Of a stretch of 64,000 nt of DNA, positions 50,618 to 58,834 are shown piece by piece. A program made the translations under genes and the position numbers. Location of the stretch: contig CP065367.1 of NCBI GenBank assembly GCA_023206055.1, positions 992,001 through 1,056,000 of the forward strand, written 5' to 3'. This DNA comes from Vibrio cyclitrophicus (GTDB lineage Bacteria; Pseudomonadota; Gammaproteobacteria; Enterobacterales; Vibrionaceae). The notes under the pieces were generated by a model that worked only from the letters and a program-made list of their open reading frames with translations, was not told the DNA's origin and searched no databases. Each line of letters opens with the position of its first letter. The first letter of the stretch is position 1.

Positions 50618-52804
50618 TTATTGTGCGGTTCCTTTCAGCTTCAGTCGCATAGCATGCAACACAGGCTCAGTGTAACCACTTGGCTGAGCGCAGCCTTCGA
50701 ATACCAGCTGGCAAGCCGCTGAGAAAGCAATGCTATTTTCAAAATCTGGCGCCATATTGCGGTAGCTAGAATCACCTGCATTCTGTCCATCAACCACTGC
50801 CGCCATACGTTTCATGGTTTTCATTACTTGGGCTTCATCGCAAATGCCATGGCGTAACCAGTTAGCGATGTGTTGGCTCGAAATACGCAATGTCGCGCGG
50901 TCTTCCATTAGGCCTACATCGTTAATATCTGGCACCTTCGAACAACCAACACCTTGGTCAATCCAACGAACTACGTAGCCAAGAATACCTTGAGTATTGT
51001 TGTCCAATTCATTTTGGATATCTTTCGCAGTCAGCTTTTGATTACCTAACAGCGGGATAGTCAGAATATCGTCAACGTTCGCTCTCACACGCTCGCGAAG
51101 CTCTTTCTGACGGCTTGGTACACTCACCTTGTGATAATGAAGAGCATGCAAAGTCGCGGCAGTTGGCGATGGAACCCAAGCGGTATTTGCTCCCGCTTGT
51201 GGGTGTCCGATTTTCGCGTCCATCATCTTCGCCATGTTGTCCGGCTCTGGCCACATGCCTTTACCGATCTGGGCTTTACCTTGCAGGCCACATGCCAAGC
51301 CAAGATCGACGTTTTGATCTTCGTAAGCGCCAATCCAAGTCATGGTTTTCAGCTGTGTTTTCGGCGCAAATGGGCCAGCTTCCATGCTAGTGTGAATTTC
51401 ATCACCGGTTCGGTCTAAGAAGCCAGTATTGATGAACACGACACGGTCTTTAGCTGCGCGAATACACTCTTTCAAGTTCACAGAGGTACGACGTTCCTCG
51501 TCCATGATGCCGACTTTGATCGTGAATCGGTCCAAGCCTAATGCATCTTCAATGCGACCAAACAGTTCATTGGTAAAGGCGACTTCTTCAGGGCCATGCA
51601 TCTTAGGTTTAACAATATTGATGCTGTTCGCGGTCGAGTTTTGGTACGCGCTATTACCTTTTAAATCATGCATCGCGATTAGCGAAGTGATCATGCCATC
51701 CATAATGCCTTCAGGCACTTCATTACCTTGAGCATCAATAATGGCAGGGTTGGTCATGAGGTGGCCCACGTTGCGAATAAACAACATGCTGCGGCCTTTC
51801 AGCGAGATCTCGCCTCCCGTCACGCTGGTGTATTGGCGATCTGGATTGAGGTTACGAACGATGGTTTTGCCGTTTTTCTCTAGCGACTCTTGTAAGTCAC
51901 CTTTCATCAAGCCTAACCAGTTACGGTAAGCCAGTGCTTTGTCCTCACCATCAACCGCAGCTACCGAGTCTTCGCAATCCATAATAGTAGTCAGTGCCGA
52001 TTCCACTAGCACATCTTTAATACCAGCCACATCAACGCTGCCAATTGGCGCGCTCGGGTCAATTTGAATTTCGATATGGAGATTATTGTGCTTAAGCAAA
52101 ATGCTTGAAGGCGCACTTGCATCACCTTGGTAACCAATGAACTGGTTGCGATCAATGAGAGTGACTTCTTCACCGTTGTCTAAGGTCGCTGTTAGTGTAT
52201 TGCCAATGTTGACGTTGCTGATGCTATATTTGGTCACATCTTTATGGGAGACACCGTTGAGAGGTGCAGCATCATCAAGGAAACCTCGAGCGTAGCTCAC
52301 TACTTTAGCGCCACGAACAGGGTTAAAGCTGCCACCTTTTTCTGCACCATCACTTTCGCTGATGACATCGGTTCCGTAGAGCGCATCGTATAAACTGCCC
52401 CAACGCGCATTAGCCGCGTTAAGTGCAAAACGTGCATTCATAATAGGTACAACAAGCTGCGGGCCCGCTTGTGTTGCAATTTCAGGCTCTACGCTTGCGG
52501 TGGTTACTTGAAAGTCTTCGCCCTCAGGCACTAAGTAGCCAATCTGTTGCAAGAACTGTTTGTACTCTGCCGCATCTAGCGTTTGTCCAGCACGCTCTTG
52601 GTGCCAAACGTCAATTTGATGTTGAAGATCGTCGCGCTTAATAAGCAATGCGCGGTTCTTTGGAGCCAAGTCTTCAAGGATGGTTGCAAATGATTGCCAA
52701 AAGTCTTCAGCGACAATGCCTGTTCCAGGAATGACCTGATCATTAATTAATTGGTAGAGGGTGCTATCAATGTTCAAGCTTCCCTGTTGAATACGACTGC
52801 TCAT
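50618..52804 (-). CDS. glcB: Malate synthase G
   Basis: A 728-residue malate synthase of the large monomeric G class (about 720-730). It condenses acetyl-CoA and glyoxylate to malate. The inserted alpha/beta domain is at about 120-260. The barrel has MDCEDSVAAVDGEDK (about 275-289) and later GIMDEERRTSVNLKECIRAAKDRVVFINTGFLDRTGDEIHTSMEAGP (about 434-480) with the catalytic acids, plus the C-terminal plug domain. Together with aceA nearby it completes the glyoxylate shunt, and it would use acetyl-CoA from the Xsc-Pta route. Vibrio aceA loci often carry aceB instead; here the partner is the G form. Confidence 0.95.
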   Translation of the reverse strand: MSSRIQQGSLNIDSTLYQLINDQVIPGTGIVAEDFWQSFATILEDLAPKNRALLIKRDDLQHQIDVWHQERAGQTLDAAEYKQFLQQIGYLVPEGEDFQVTTASVEPEIATQAGPQLVVPIMNARFALNAANARWGSLYDALYGTDVISESDGAEKGGSFNPVRGAKVVSYARGFLDDAAPLNGVSHKDVTKYSISNVNIGNTLTATLDNGEEVTLIDRNQFIGYQGDASAPSSILLKHNNLHIEIQIDPSAPIGSVDVAGIKDVLVESALTTIMDCEDSVAAVDGEDKALAYRNWLGLMKGDLQESLEKNGKTIVRNLNPDRQYTSVTGGEISLKGRSMLFIRNVGHLMTNPAIIDAQGNEVPEGIMDGMITSLIAMHDLKGNSAYQNSTANSINIVKPKMHGPEEVAFTNELFGRIEDALGLDRFTIKVGIMDEERRTSVNLKECIRAAKDRVVFINTGFLDRTGDEIHTSMEAGPFAPKTQLKTMTWIGAYEDQNVDLGLACGLQGKAQIGKGMWPEPDNMAKMMDAKIGHPQAGANTAWVPSPTAATLHALHYHKVSVPSRQKELRERVRANVDDILTIPLLGNQKLTAKDIQNELDNNTQGILGYVVRWIDQGVGCSKVPDINDVGLMEDRATLRISSQHIANWLRHGICDEAQVMKTMKRMAAVVDGQNAGDSSYRNMAPDFENSIAFSAACQLVFEGCAQPSGYTEPVLHAMRLKLKGTAQ

Positions 52805-52959
52805 AAAATCTCTCTCAAGCTAACTGATGACTACTCAATATATTTACTTAACTGACTTAAATTTAAATAACTAGTTTAAACTTACTTAACGGGCGTAAAT
52901 TTAGCTAATTTATGCCAGTTATACTGGATATTCATATAAAAAATACCCTACAAACTGTG

Positions 52960-53913
52960 TTACTCCGTCACACCACTTTCTATTTCATTAGCGACACTTT
53001 TAATCAATCGACGCATCCACTGATGGTCAGGATTGGTTTGTAACAATGGACTCCACGCCATTTTCACCTCAAAGGGTTCAATAGCGAATGGCGCAGGTTT
53101 GATTAACAACCTAGGGTTATTGCGCTGTAATTGCGCGGCTTTGGTTGGGATGGTCAGGATCAGGTTCTTCTGTTGAGCGAAAAGAATCGCCGACAAATAG
53201 TGTCGTGTGAACACCGTGATATTACGTGTTTTACCAATGCGCATTAATGCTTCATCAATCCACCCAAGCTTTTGAGCTTCGCTTGGGTTGATCCCGACAC
53301 CTGTCCCCATACCCGTCTTACTTACCCAAATATGTTGCGCCTTTAGATAAGACAAAATATCGAAGTTGTCGGCTATCGGGTTATCACAGCTAAATAAGCA
53401 AGAGAACCCGTCGTGCCAAAGGCTCATCTGGTGGAACGACTGTGGAATGTCGTCAAAACGGTTGATGATAATATCAACAGTGCCTTGCTCCACATCCTGA
53501 TAACTCACGTCACTTGGCGTCATGATATCCAGTCGTATTTTCGGTGCTATCTCGCTCAACTTTTTCAATAGCGGCTGAATAATAGTGGACTCAGCATAGT
53601 CACTCGCCATGATACGAAACACACGCTCACTGTCTTCAGCATTAAACTCCGTGGTCGGCTGCAATGTCTTTTCTACATTCGCCAGGATGTTTCGAATCAG
53701 TGGCTGCAGTTTGTGTGCTCGCTCGGTCGGTATCATCCCTTCACTGGTTCTCACCAACAGCGGATCTTCAAACAGATCGCGCAATCGGCGCAGGCCATTA
53801 CTCATAGCTGGCTGAGTTATTCCTAATTGATTTGCAGCTCGTGTTACGTTTCTTTCACGTAGCAACATGTCTAAATACACAAGTAAATTAAGGTCTATAC
53901 GAGCAATATTCAT
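52960..53913 (-). CDS. LysR-family regulator, likely of the glyoxylate shunt
   Basis: A 317-residue LysR regulator. The N-terminal helix-turn-helix is LRERNVTRAANQLGITQPAMSNGLRRLRDLFEDPLLVR (about 17-54), and a type-2 periplasmic-like effector domain fills about 90-305. It is divergent from aceA (130 bases) and in line with glcB (155 bases downstream). It therefore sits between the two shunt genes and may control both, unlike E. coli where IclR does this. The effector is unknown. Confidence 0.85.
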   Translation of the reverse strand: MNIARIDLNLLVYLDMLLRERNVTRAANQLGITQPAMSNGLRRLRDLFEDPLLVRTSEGMIPTERAHKLQPLIRNILANVEKTLQPTTEFNAEDSERVFRIMASDYAESTIIQPLLKKLSEIAPKIRLDIMTPSDVSYQDVEQGTVDIIINRFDDIPQSFHQMSLWHDGFSCLFSCDNPIADNFDILSYLKAQHIWVSKTGMGTGVGINPSEAQKLGWIDEALMRIGKTRNITVFTRHYLSAILFAQQKNLILTIPTKAAQLQRNNPRLLIKPAPFAIEPFEVKMAWSPLLQTNPDHQWMRRLIKSVANEIESGVTE

Positions 53914-54043
53914 AAGAAAAATACCGAATATAATAACTATAAATTAACAAAATTATCACATGCATGGTTATTCTTTGTCCATAGCAAAGTTTTAATCCAA
54001 GCCAATTTGGCAACCATACCCCACGTGAAACTAAGGAATAGTT

Positions 54044-55642
54044 ATGTCGCAAATTACACAAGATATCGAAATGATAGAAGTTGCAAAAAGCGCTGCAGGT
54101 GCACCATGGGATGCAATTAACCCTGAATCTGCTGCTCGTATGCGAGCTCAAAACAAATTCAAAACAGGTCTAGATATCGCGCAATACACAGCAGATATCA
54201 TGCGTGCGGATATGGCGGCTTACGACGAAGACAGCTCTCAATACACTCAGTCTCTGGGTTGCTGGCATGGTTTCATCGGCCAACAAAAGCTGATTTCTAT
54301 TAAGAAGCACTTTGATGGTAAAACAGACCGACGCTACCTATACCTATCAGGTTGGATGGTTGCAGCACTTCGCTCAGACTTTGGTCCACTTCCAGACCAA
54401 TCAATGCATGAGAAAACATCGGTTGCAGGCCTAGTAGAAGAACTATACACATTCTTGCGCCAAGCTGATGCACGTGAACTGGGTGGTTTATTCCGTGAGC
54501 TAGACGCAGCACGTGAAGCGGGCGACGTTAACCAACAAGACCTTATCCAAGACAAAATCGACAATCACGTAACACACGTGGTGCCAATCATTGCAGATAT
54601 CGATGCAGGTTTCGGTAACGCAGAAGCGACTTACCTAATGGCTAAGCAGATGATTGAAGCTGGTGCATGTTGTCTACAAATCGAAAACCAAGTAGCCGAT
54701 GAGAAACAATGTGGTCACCAAGACGGTAAAGTAACGGTTCCACACGCTGACTTCCACGCAAAACTTCGCGCACTTCGTTACGCATTCCTTGAGCTAGGTA
54801 TCGACAACGGCATCATTGTTGCTCGTACCGATTCACAAGGCGCTGGTCTGACAAAAGAAATCGCAGTAGTGAAAGAGCCGGGCGACCAAGGTGACATCTA
54901 CAACTCATATCTAGATGTTGAAGAGATTGATGTTGCTGATATGGCTGAAGGTGATGTTTGCTTCAACCGCGACGGCAAGCTAGTTCGTCCTAAGCGTCTA
55001 CCATCTGGCTTGTACCAATTCCGTGAAGGTACTGGTGAAGACCGCTGTGTATTTGACTGTATCGAAGCAATCAACGCGGGTGCTGATCTTCTGTGGATTG
55101 AGACTGAGAAACCACACATCGGTCAAATCAAAGAGATGATGGACGGCGTACGTGAAGTACACCCTAATGCGAAACTGGTTTACAACAACTCTCCATCATT
55201 CAACTGGACGCTAAACTTCCGTCAACAAGCATACGATGCAATGGCAGCAGCAGGTAAAGATGTGTCAGCTTACGACCGTGCAAGCCTAATGAGTGCGGAA
55301 TACGATGAAACTGAACTGTCTGCAAGCGCTGACGAGAAGATTCGTACATTCCAAGCGGACGCATCTCGCGAAGCAGGTATCTTCCACCACTTGATTACTC
55401 TGCCGACTTACCACACTGCGGCGCTTTCTACTGACAACCTTGCGAAAGAGTACTTCGGTGACCAAGGCATGCTGGGCTACGTTGCGAATGTTCAACGCAA
55501 AGAGATTCGCCAAGGTATCGCATGTGTTAAACACCAAAACATGTCTGGTTCAGACATGGGTGATGACCACAAAGAGTACTTCGCTGGTGAGAATGCACTG
55601 AAAGCAGCAGGCGAAGCGAATACGTCTAATCAATTTGATTAA
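54044..55642 (+). CDS. aceA: Isocitrate lyase (long form)
   Basis: A 532-residue isocitrate lyase, the longer class (about 530) compared with E. coli AceA (434). It cleaves isocitrate to glyoxylate and succinate. The magnesium-binding DIDAGFGNAEATYLMAKQMIEAG is at about 185-207. The catalytic loop is DEKQCGHQDGK, with a Q between K and C, as in the long-form enzymes. VYNNSPSFNW is near 376-385. AAGGA precedes the ATG. It works with malate synthase G upstream. Confidence 0.95.
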   Translation: MSQITQDIEMIEVAKSAAGAPWDAINPESAARMRAQNKFKTGLDIAQYTADIMRADMAAYDEDSSQYTQSLGCWHGFIGQQKLISIKKHFDGKTDRRYLYLSGWMVAALRSDFGPLPDQSMHEKTSVAGLVEELYTFLRQADARELGGLFRELDAAREAGDVNQQDLIQDKIDNHVTHVVPIIADIDAGFGNAEATYLMAKQMIEAGACCLQIENQVADEKQCGHQDGKVTVPHADFHAKLRALRYAFLELGIDNGIIVARTDSQGAGLTKEIAVVKEPGDQGDIYNSYLDVEEIDVADMAEGDVCFNRDGKLVRPKRLPSGLYQFREGTGEDRCVFDCIEAINAGADLLWIETEKPHIGQIKEMMDGVREVHPNAKLVYNNSPSFNWTLNFRQQAYDAMAAAGKDVSAYDRASLMSAEYDETELSASADEKIRTFQADASREAGIFHHLITLPTYHTAALSTDNLAKEYFGDQGMLGYVANVQRKEIRQGIACVKHQNMSGSDMGDDHKEYFAGENALKAAGEANTSNQFD

Positions 55643-55679
55643 TCGCTAGCACTTTTGATTAACCGCTAAAACTAAAGCC

Positions 55680-55762
55680 TCCCCCGCCCTTCTCTCTTAC
55701 TTAGGTAAGATCCGGGGGCAGGCTTTGAGATAAAGCTTGTACTGCCGGCTTTATCTCAAAGT
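55680..55762 (+). repeat. Two consecutive hairpins downstream of aceA
   Basis: The first is CCCCCG / CGGGGG around an inner TCTTAC-TTAG-GTAAGA stem. The second is a perfect 14-bp inverted repeat, CTTTGAGATAAAGC (55723-55736) and GCTTTATCTCAAAG (55748-55761), with an 11-base loop. There is no T run after either. They begin about 40 bases after the aceA stop. Confidence 0.75.
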
Positions 55763-55873
55763 CTGAGAATTGTGTTCTACACCACGGTCAGCTAAGCAAC
55801 TTCTGTTTAAGCTAACTATATTTATGTTGTTAAGATTCCTGTTTGTTGATATTTCTTTTGATTGAGAGTGCCT

Positions 55874-56452
55874 ATGACTTCAATACCTAAACACCTACAA
55901 GATGCAAAAACACTGCTATCAGAAAATGGTTTCGCAACGGGTGATACTTGGTATCACGGCACATCTTCAGCCTTGCTCGCTTCAATTAAAGGCCAAGGTC
56001 TGAAACGTTCTGGAGACAAAGCACTCAATGAAGCCGCTTCAAAAACCATGGCGACGATTGGCAATAACTACACCGAGTCGGTTGAACCTGTGTTCCTGAC
56101 TCAAAGTAAGGAGCTAGCATATTACTGGGCTCAACAAACTGTTCGCGAACGAGGTGTTCGCTTCGAAGGTGAAGAGCAGCCTATCGTCTTAGCGGTAAAC
56201 CTATCTGAAAAACAACGTGCCAAAGTAAGACCGGACGTTGGCGCAATGAGCCTATTGATGATGAGTGTTGGCGAGCAATTCATGGCTCACTTAACTGAGA
56301 TATATCAAGAGAATAACATCGCAGGCCTAGACATTGATCTTCGCACTGCCGATCGTATGGACTACCTCAATAAACTCGGTATGGCCTACATTGATGAAGA
56401 CGTCAGCCGCGCTTGTGTGCAAGAGTTAGCTGAGCCCGAGCTGGTCAATTAA
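55874..56452 (+). CDS. Putative ADP-ribosyltransferase-fold protein
   Basis: A 192-residue soluble protein. WYHGTSSALLASIKGQGLKRSG (about 26-47) resembles the H-G-T/S start of PARP-type or RNA 2'-phosphotransferase-type ADP-ribosyl transferase folds. It is followed by VFLTQSKELAYYWAQQTVRERG, which has the Y-x-x-x-A spacing of the second block (F-L-x-x-x-x-x-x-A). A final catalytic glutamate cannot be fixed by eye. Substrate unknown; it could be a toxin-like or housekeeping modifier. The ATG at 55874 is preferred to the TTG at 55862. It ends at a shared terminator converging with the lipoprotein gene. Confidence 0.5.
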   Translation: MTSIPKHLQDAKTLLSENGFATGDTWYHGTSSALLASIKGQGLKRSGDKALNEAASKTMATIGNNYTESVEPVFLTQSKELAYYWAQQTVRERGVRFEGEEQPIVLAVNLSEKQRAKVRPDVGAMSLLMMSVGEQFMAHLTEIYQENNIAGLDIDLRTADRMDYLNKLGMAYIDEDVSRACVQELAEPELVN

Positions 56453-56483
56453 AAACGTTCAATGGTTCAGTCTTCTTAAAAAC

Positions 56484-56515
56484 AAAAATGGCTCCCAATA
56501 CGGAGCCATTTTTAT
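56484..56515. terminator. Bidirectional terminator
   Basis: AAAAATGGCTCC-CAATAC-GGAGCCATTTTT is a perfect 12-bp stem with A and T runs, placed between two convergent genes. Confidence 0.9.
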
Positions 56516-56543
56516 TTGCTATCAGCCGACAGGCACATCTAGA

Positions 56544-56936
56544 CTATGAGCACAGAAGGCCTTTCTGTGCAGGTTGCGTCATTTCGATGTCACCTTGTAG
56601 AGAACGATAAACGATGGTGTTCCAGACTTCACCATTATCCATTTCAAACTCAATAGCATAATTCAAACCCGCGACAACCTGAGTTCGAACACTCAAGATC
56701 TGTTTGAGTTCAGCTGAAGTGTTCATTTGGCCAAGAACTGCGTTTAAAGCTTGCTTAGCTTCTGGTGTAATCTCGCTTTGCGACCAACCACCAGTCAGAC
56801 TTTGAGTGCTGCAGATAGGGTTAGTATTCTCTTGTGGTTGAGTTGGAACCTCAGATTTTTGACTACACCCAACCAACGCCACAACGCTAAACAAGGTTAC
56901 TATTCCAAGTAATGATGTTAATCGTACTTTCTTCAT
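56544..56936 (-). CDS. Cystatin-like lipoprotein
   Basis: A 130-residue lipoprotein. The signal peptide ends in the lipobox LVGC (C24). The domain has a G-G pair at 49-50 (LTGGWSQ), a long helix with ALNAVLGQMN, and the cystatin hallmark QVVAG at 86-90, followed by LNYAIEFEM. This is the three-part layout of cystatins, which plug the active site of papain-type cysteine proteases. Cys42 and Cys129 could pair. Inhibition of a host or predator protease in the periplasm or on the surface is a guess. It is a single gene facing a shared terminator. Confidence 0.78.
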   Translation of the reverse strand: MKKVRLTSLLGIVTLFSVVALVGCSQKSEVPTQPQENTNPICSTQSLTGGWSQSEITPEAKQALNAVLGQMNTSAELKQILSVRTQVVAGLNYAIEFEMDNGEVWNTIVYRSLQGDIEMTQPAQKGLLCS

Positions 56937-57604
56937 AAATTCTCTCTAACTCAATCATTCACGAGGGTTCACTCGCAATAATGTTTCATATGTAGGCAAG
57001 CTTAAACCTCGAATGTCATCACTTAATCAGAGATTATGGCGTAAATACTCTATAAACACAGAAGATTGTCAGAAAAACAAAGCTGAGCACTGGAGTCCTG
57101 CTTTTATGTATCAGATATTTAAATCATTTAAATGGGTAGCGAGAGAAGAAGCAAGTATAAGACAGATACAATTCATCACTTAATTATATACTTTAAGATC
57201 AAGGTATTCCTATCACGATTAATAAGATGAGCTTATCTTGATGTGGATTATGATATTGGTTCAAAAAATAGATATTTGAGGTTATTTTATAAATTCAAAA
57301 GTTTATGCTCGGCTTAATCATGTCTGATTTTCAACTGTGACACATACCCTACAAGTTGTTGATAACAGTGTATTTTATTCATCTGTAAATTCATTCAGAT
57401 ATGGTAAATCTTTATTGTTAAGGGTGAGCGCAAGTAGTAAAATCTCGCCAGATTGTGCAACTTACTTCTCACACCATGGACACAAGTCAAGTTACGATTA
57501 ACTCTCTCAAAGTAACGTAACTTCAAACACATACCTAAAATCAGTGTCCTATAGATAGTACAGATCAAATAAAAATAATTATATAAACCTAGGCTAGGTT
57601 AAAC
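56937..57604. other. Long intergenic region upstream of luxM
   Basis: About 670 bases without a convincing gene; a 25-codon ATG frame near 57107 has no good ribosome site. It contains palindromic patches such as ATAAG-ATGAG-CTTAT near 57222-57236 and is AT-rich. It presumably holds the luxMN promoter and its control sites. I could not make a confident match to a quorum-regulator consensus. Confidence 0.45.
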
Positions 57605-58834
57605 ATGAAATTAACGTCGTCTTTAGGCTCACTGTTGGCTAGCAGTCTGTCTATCGAAACAAAACAGCGAGCGCTGACAGAGCTCGTCATCAGCACTTTT
57701 CAGCTACATGAGCGCGCTGAGTTTTTTCAAAACGTGACTGAATATCGTAAAAGCCAATTAGAATTGCTTTTCCCAGAGCATCAAAACAAAAGCGACTCTG
57801 TATTGTTTGAGGTGATGGACTACCGCGATCTGATTCTGCGCTATCCAAATACACTATCTGCAGAGATTGCTCTTCTAGAGCAGGTCGTAGGGCAGTGCTA
57901 TATGCATTGGCTAGATTTCTGGTGTGAGTGTGAAATTGCTGCGATCAAAGCAAAATCACCATTAAATTCAAGATCCATTACTCATGTCGACCTCCCTATC
58001 AATGACAGTGCTTATTACGGTGCGATCATCGAACAGATAGAACATGAGCCACTTTTGGTACAAACACCGAGTCACCCACAAGGAATGCCAATTAACGATG
58101 CCATTGCTTTAAGCAATCTTGAGGTGTTCATCAAGGGTGAGAAATGGTTTGAGATGCTGCCTTTATTACACCTTTCTCAGGCAGGTGAGCATTTTATTCT
58201 GCTCAAACACCCAATCGATGAAGCCGTTCCGACACTGGTTTCCTCTGCGCTGATTCAAGACTGGTCTAAGAACGACACTTGGCTAAGTTACACACCAACG
58301 TTCAGCAATGAGCACTGGCAATACTGTTTACCCGATTACGGCTACGATGAGCTCGAAGGGGTACAACTTTTCACACCACCAAAATTGCCGAAATGTCATT
58401 CTCTCGTAGAATTTGATAATCACTTCCAGTTACAATTGTCTGACAAAAGCGCTGTGTGTGAAGTGTTGCGCTTGACAGTAAGTGGCAATACTCAACAAAA
58501 ACTCTATTTTCTCTACCTTGCTCAGAAAGAGTTGATGAATGCCTTACATCAAACAGAGTACAAAGTCGGCTTCACGATTATCGAGCAACCTTTCATGCTT
58601 CATTTTTATCAAGCCATTGATTCCAATGCATACTTCCATTCTGGGTATTGCGAATTAAATGATGATGGCACAACAATTTATCGTGGGTTTTGGAATTTCG
58701 AGATGATGGTAAAAGCATTCAATAATGTCGATTTCCGGAGCTACAAACGCGCAGCGCGAGAGGGCAGAAAGCCATTAGAAAAGTCGCGCTCGGCAGGAAA
58801 AACTAGCTCGGTAAAAAAGGATGAACATGTTTGA
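57605..58834 (+). CDS. luxM: Acyl-homoserine-lactone synthase, LuxM/AinS type
   Basis: A 409-residue protein with no export signal. I identify it as LuxM because of its size (about 400 residues), because it lies directly before luxN with a short overlap, and because it carries no motif of another family. LuxM/AinS enzymes make an acyl-homoserine lactone from SAM and an acyl donor and are unrelated to LuxI. The particular signal molecule cannot be told from sequence. AGGTTAAAC precedes the ATG. The C-terminal tail is basic (SRSAGKTSSVKKDEHV). Confidence 0.8.
   Translation: MKLTSSLGSLLASSLSIETKQRALTELVISTFQLHERAEFFQNVTEYRKSQLELLFPEHQNKSDSVLFEVMDYRDLILRYPNTLSAEIALLEQVVGQCYMHWLDFWCECEIAAIKAKSPLNSRSITHVDLPINDSAYYGAIIEQIEHEPLLVQTPSHPQGMPINDAIALSNLEVFIKGEKWFEMLPLLHLSQAGEHFILLKHPIDEAVPTLVSSALIQDWSKNDTWLSYTPTFSNEHWQYCLPDYGYDELEGVQLFTPPKLPKCHSLVEFDNHFQLQLSDKSAVCEVLRLTVSGNTQQKLYFLYLAQKELMNALHQTEYKVGFTIIEQPFMLHFYQAIDSNAYFHSGYCELNDDGTTIYRGFWNFEMMVKAFNNVDFRSYKRAAREGRKPLEKSRSAGKTSSVKKDEHV

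Noticed and set aside
57107..57184. 25-codon ORF starting MYQIFKSF upstream of luxM
   Set aside because: The GGAG stretch is too far from the ATG (about 12 bases), there is no terminator, and no family is recognisable.
57181..57420. LuxR/HapR-type binding site upstream of luxM
   Set aside because: Short dyads are present, but none matches the TTATTGATAAATTTATCAATAA consensus well enough to claim.
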